Shown here one piece after another: positions 61,001 to 61,103 of a DNA stretch of 61,103 nucleotides (within the stretch, counting starts at the first letter, position 1; every line of letters starts with the position of its first letter). The DNA comes from Chryseobacterium sp. S0630 (lineage in GTDB: Bacteria > Bacteroidota > Bacteroidia > Flavobacteriales > Weeksellaceae). The position numbers were made by a program, and so were the translations under genes. A model generated the notes under the pieces. The model searched no databases. It saw only the letters and a list, made by a program, of their open reading frames with translations, and was not told where the DNA came from. Where the stretch lies: positions 1 through 61,103 of the forward strand of contig NZ_JAMZGF010000028.1 in the NCBI RefSeq assembly GCF_024158915.1, written 5' to 3'.

Positions 61001-61103
61001 GGAAGATGAGTGTAGGAAAAGGGAAGTTATTGCAGTATGTTATTAGCTTCCGGCTTCCAGCCTCAGGCTTTCAGCCCAATATATGTTTTGACTCCGCCCG
61101 GCA
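61001..61103. repeat. Short 7-bp phased array, copy E, cut by the window end
   Basis: 61045-61079 divides into five units (agcttcc, ggcttcc and three more) and the 35 bp before it into G-rich units such as ggaagat, ggaaaag. The window ends inside the gap, so what follows argE is not visible. Confidence 0.55.

Overview
The window is chromosomal DNA from a low-GC member of the Bacteroidota, most likely the Weeksellaceae and close to Chryseobacterium. Four things support this. The gene set includes a fused SecDF, NhaA next to RelA/SpoT, a SprA-era style of secreted proteins with type IX secretion (T9SS) C-terminal domains, and an arginine cluster with the argF' type of transcarbamylase. Many starts are preceded by the Bacteroidota -7 box TAnnTTTG instead of a sigma70 -10. 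Shine-Dalgarno sequences are poor. Intergenic DNA is very AT-rich and full of small palindromic repeats. I saw no rRNA, tRNA, CRISPR array, prophage or complete insertion sequence.

Layout. 1-3.4 kb: a 77-bp perfect inverted repeat, two secreted/lipoprotein genes, def, a Crp-type regulator and an unknown membrane protein. 3.5-7.9 kb: ppc and, convergent to it, a T9SS subtilisin. 7.9-11.2 kb: a sugar cluster (DegT-type aminotransferase, small membrane protein, galE, TagD-like cytidylyltransferase). 11.2-17.2 kb (minus strand): a TonB-type receptor, dapF-mltG, a repeat-rich lipoprotein and pnuC. 17.4-23.5 kb: an amino-acid permease, a BNR-repeat protein, hemN, a 640-bp repeat-packed gap and a T9SS glucose/sorbosone dehydrogenase. 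23.7-32.4 kb: secDF, two secreted surface proteins after a very AT-rich gap, a Tet-type MFS pump, nat and a lipoprotein. 32.8-40.8 kb: tatA-PAP2-TPR, trmL, rlmH, yihY, nhaA, spoT and a stress-like small protein. 41.1-52.9 kb (minus strand): an acetate/propionate locus. 53.2-61.0 kb: a divergent zinc-ribbon/HTH gene and the arginine operon GNAT-argG-argC-argD-argF'-argB-argE.

Two gene systems stand out. The acetate/propionate locus reads porin, MHS-type transporter, two tiny membrane proteins, a sensor that fuses an SLC5 symporter to a STAC domain and histidine kinase (CrbS-like), a receiver-only response regulator with no DNA-binding domain, then a propionyl-CoA-synthetase-like enzyme and acetyl-CoA synthetase. 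Proteobacterial CrbS/CrbR controls acs through a LuxR-type regulator; here the output step is missing from the locus. The arginine operon carries an argF' whose substrate-discriminating residue is Val90. This predicts N-succinylornithine rather than N-acetylornithine, and makes the leading GNAT gene a candidate N-succinylglutamate synthase.

The most novel non-coding signal is a set of intergenic arrays with a strict 7-bp phase and drifting sequence (about 32.5, 35.7, 53.1, 56.7 and 61.0 kb). In three of them a G/T-rich arm faces an A/C-rich arm. Other dispersed repeats are a family with ends TTAAACCATTAAGA / TCTTAATGGTTTAA (several copies inside the acetate locus), a palindromic family at 35.1 and 58.0 kb, a nested cloverleaf-like element at 21.6-21.8 kb, and a duplicated fragment of the acs 3' end at 41.5 kb.
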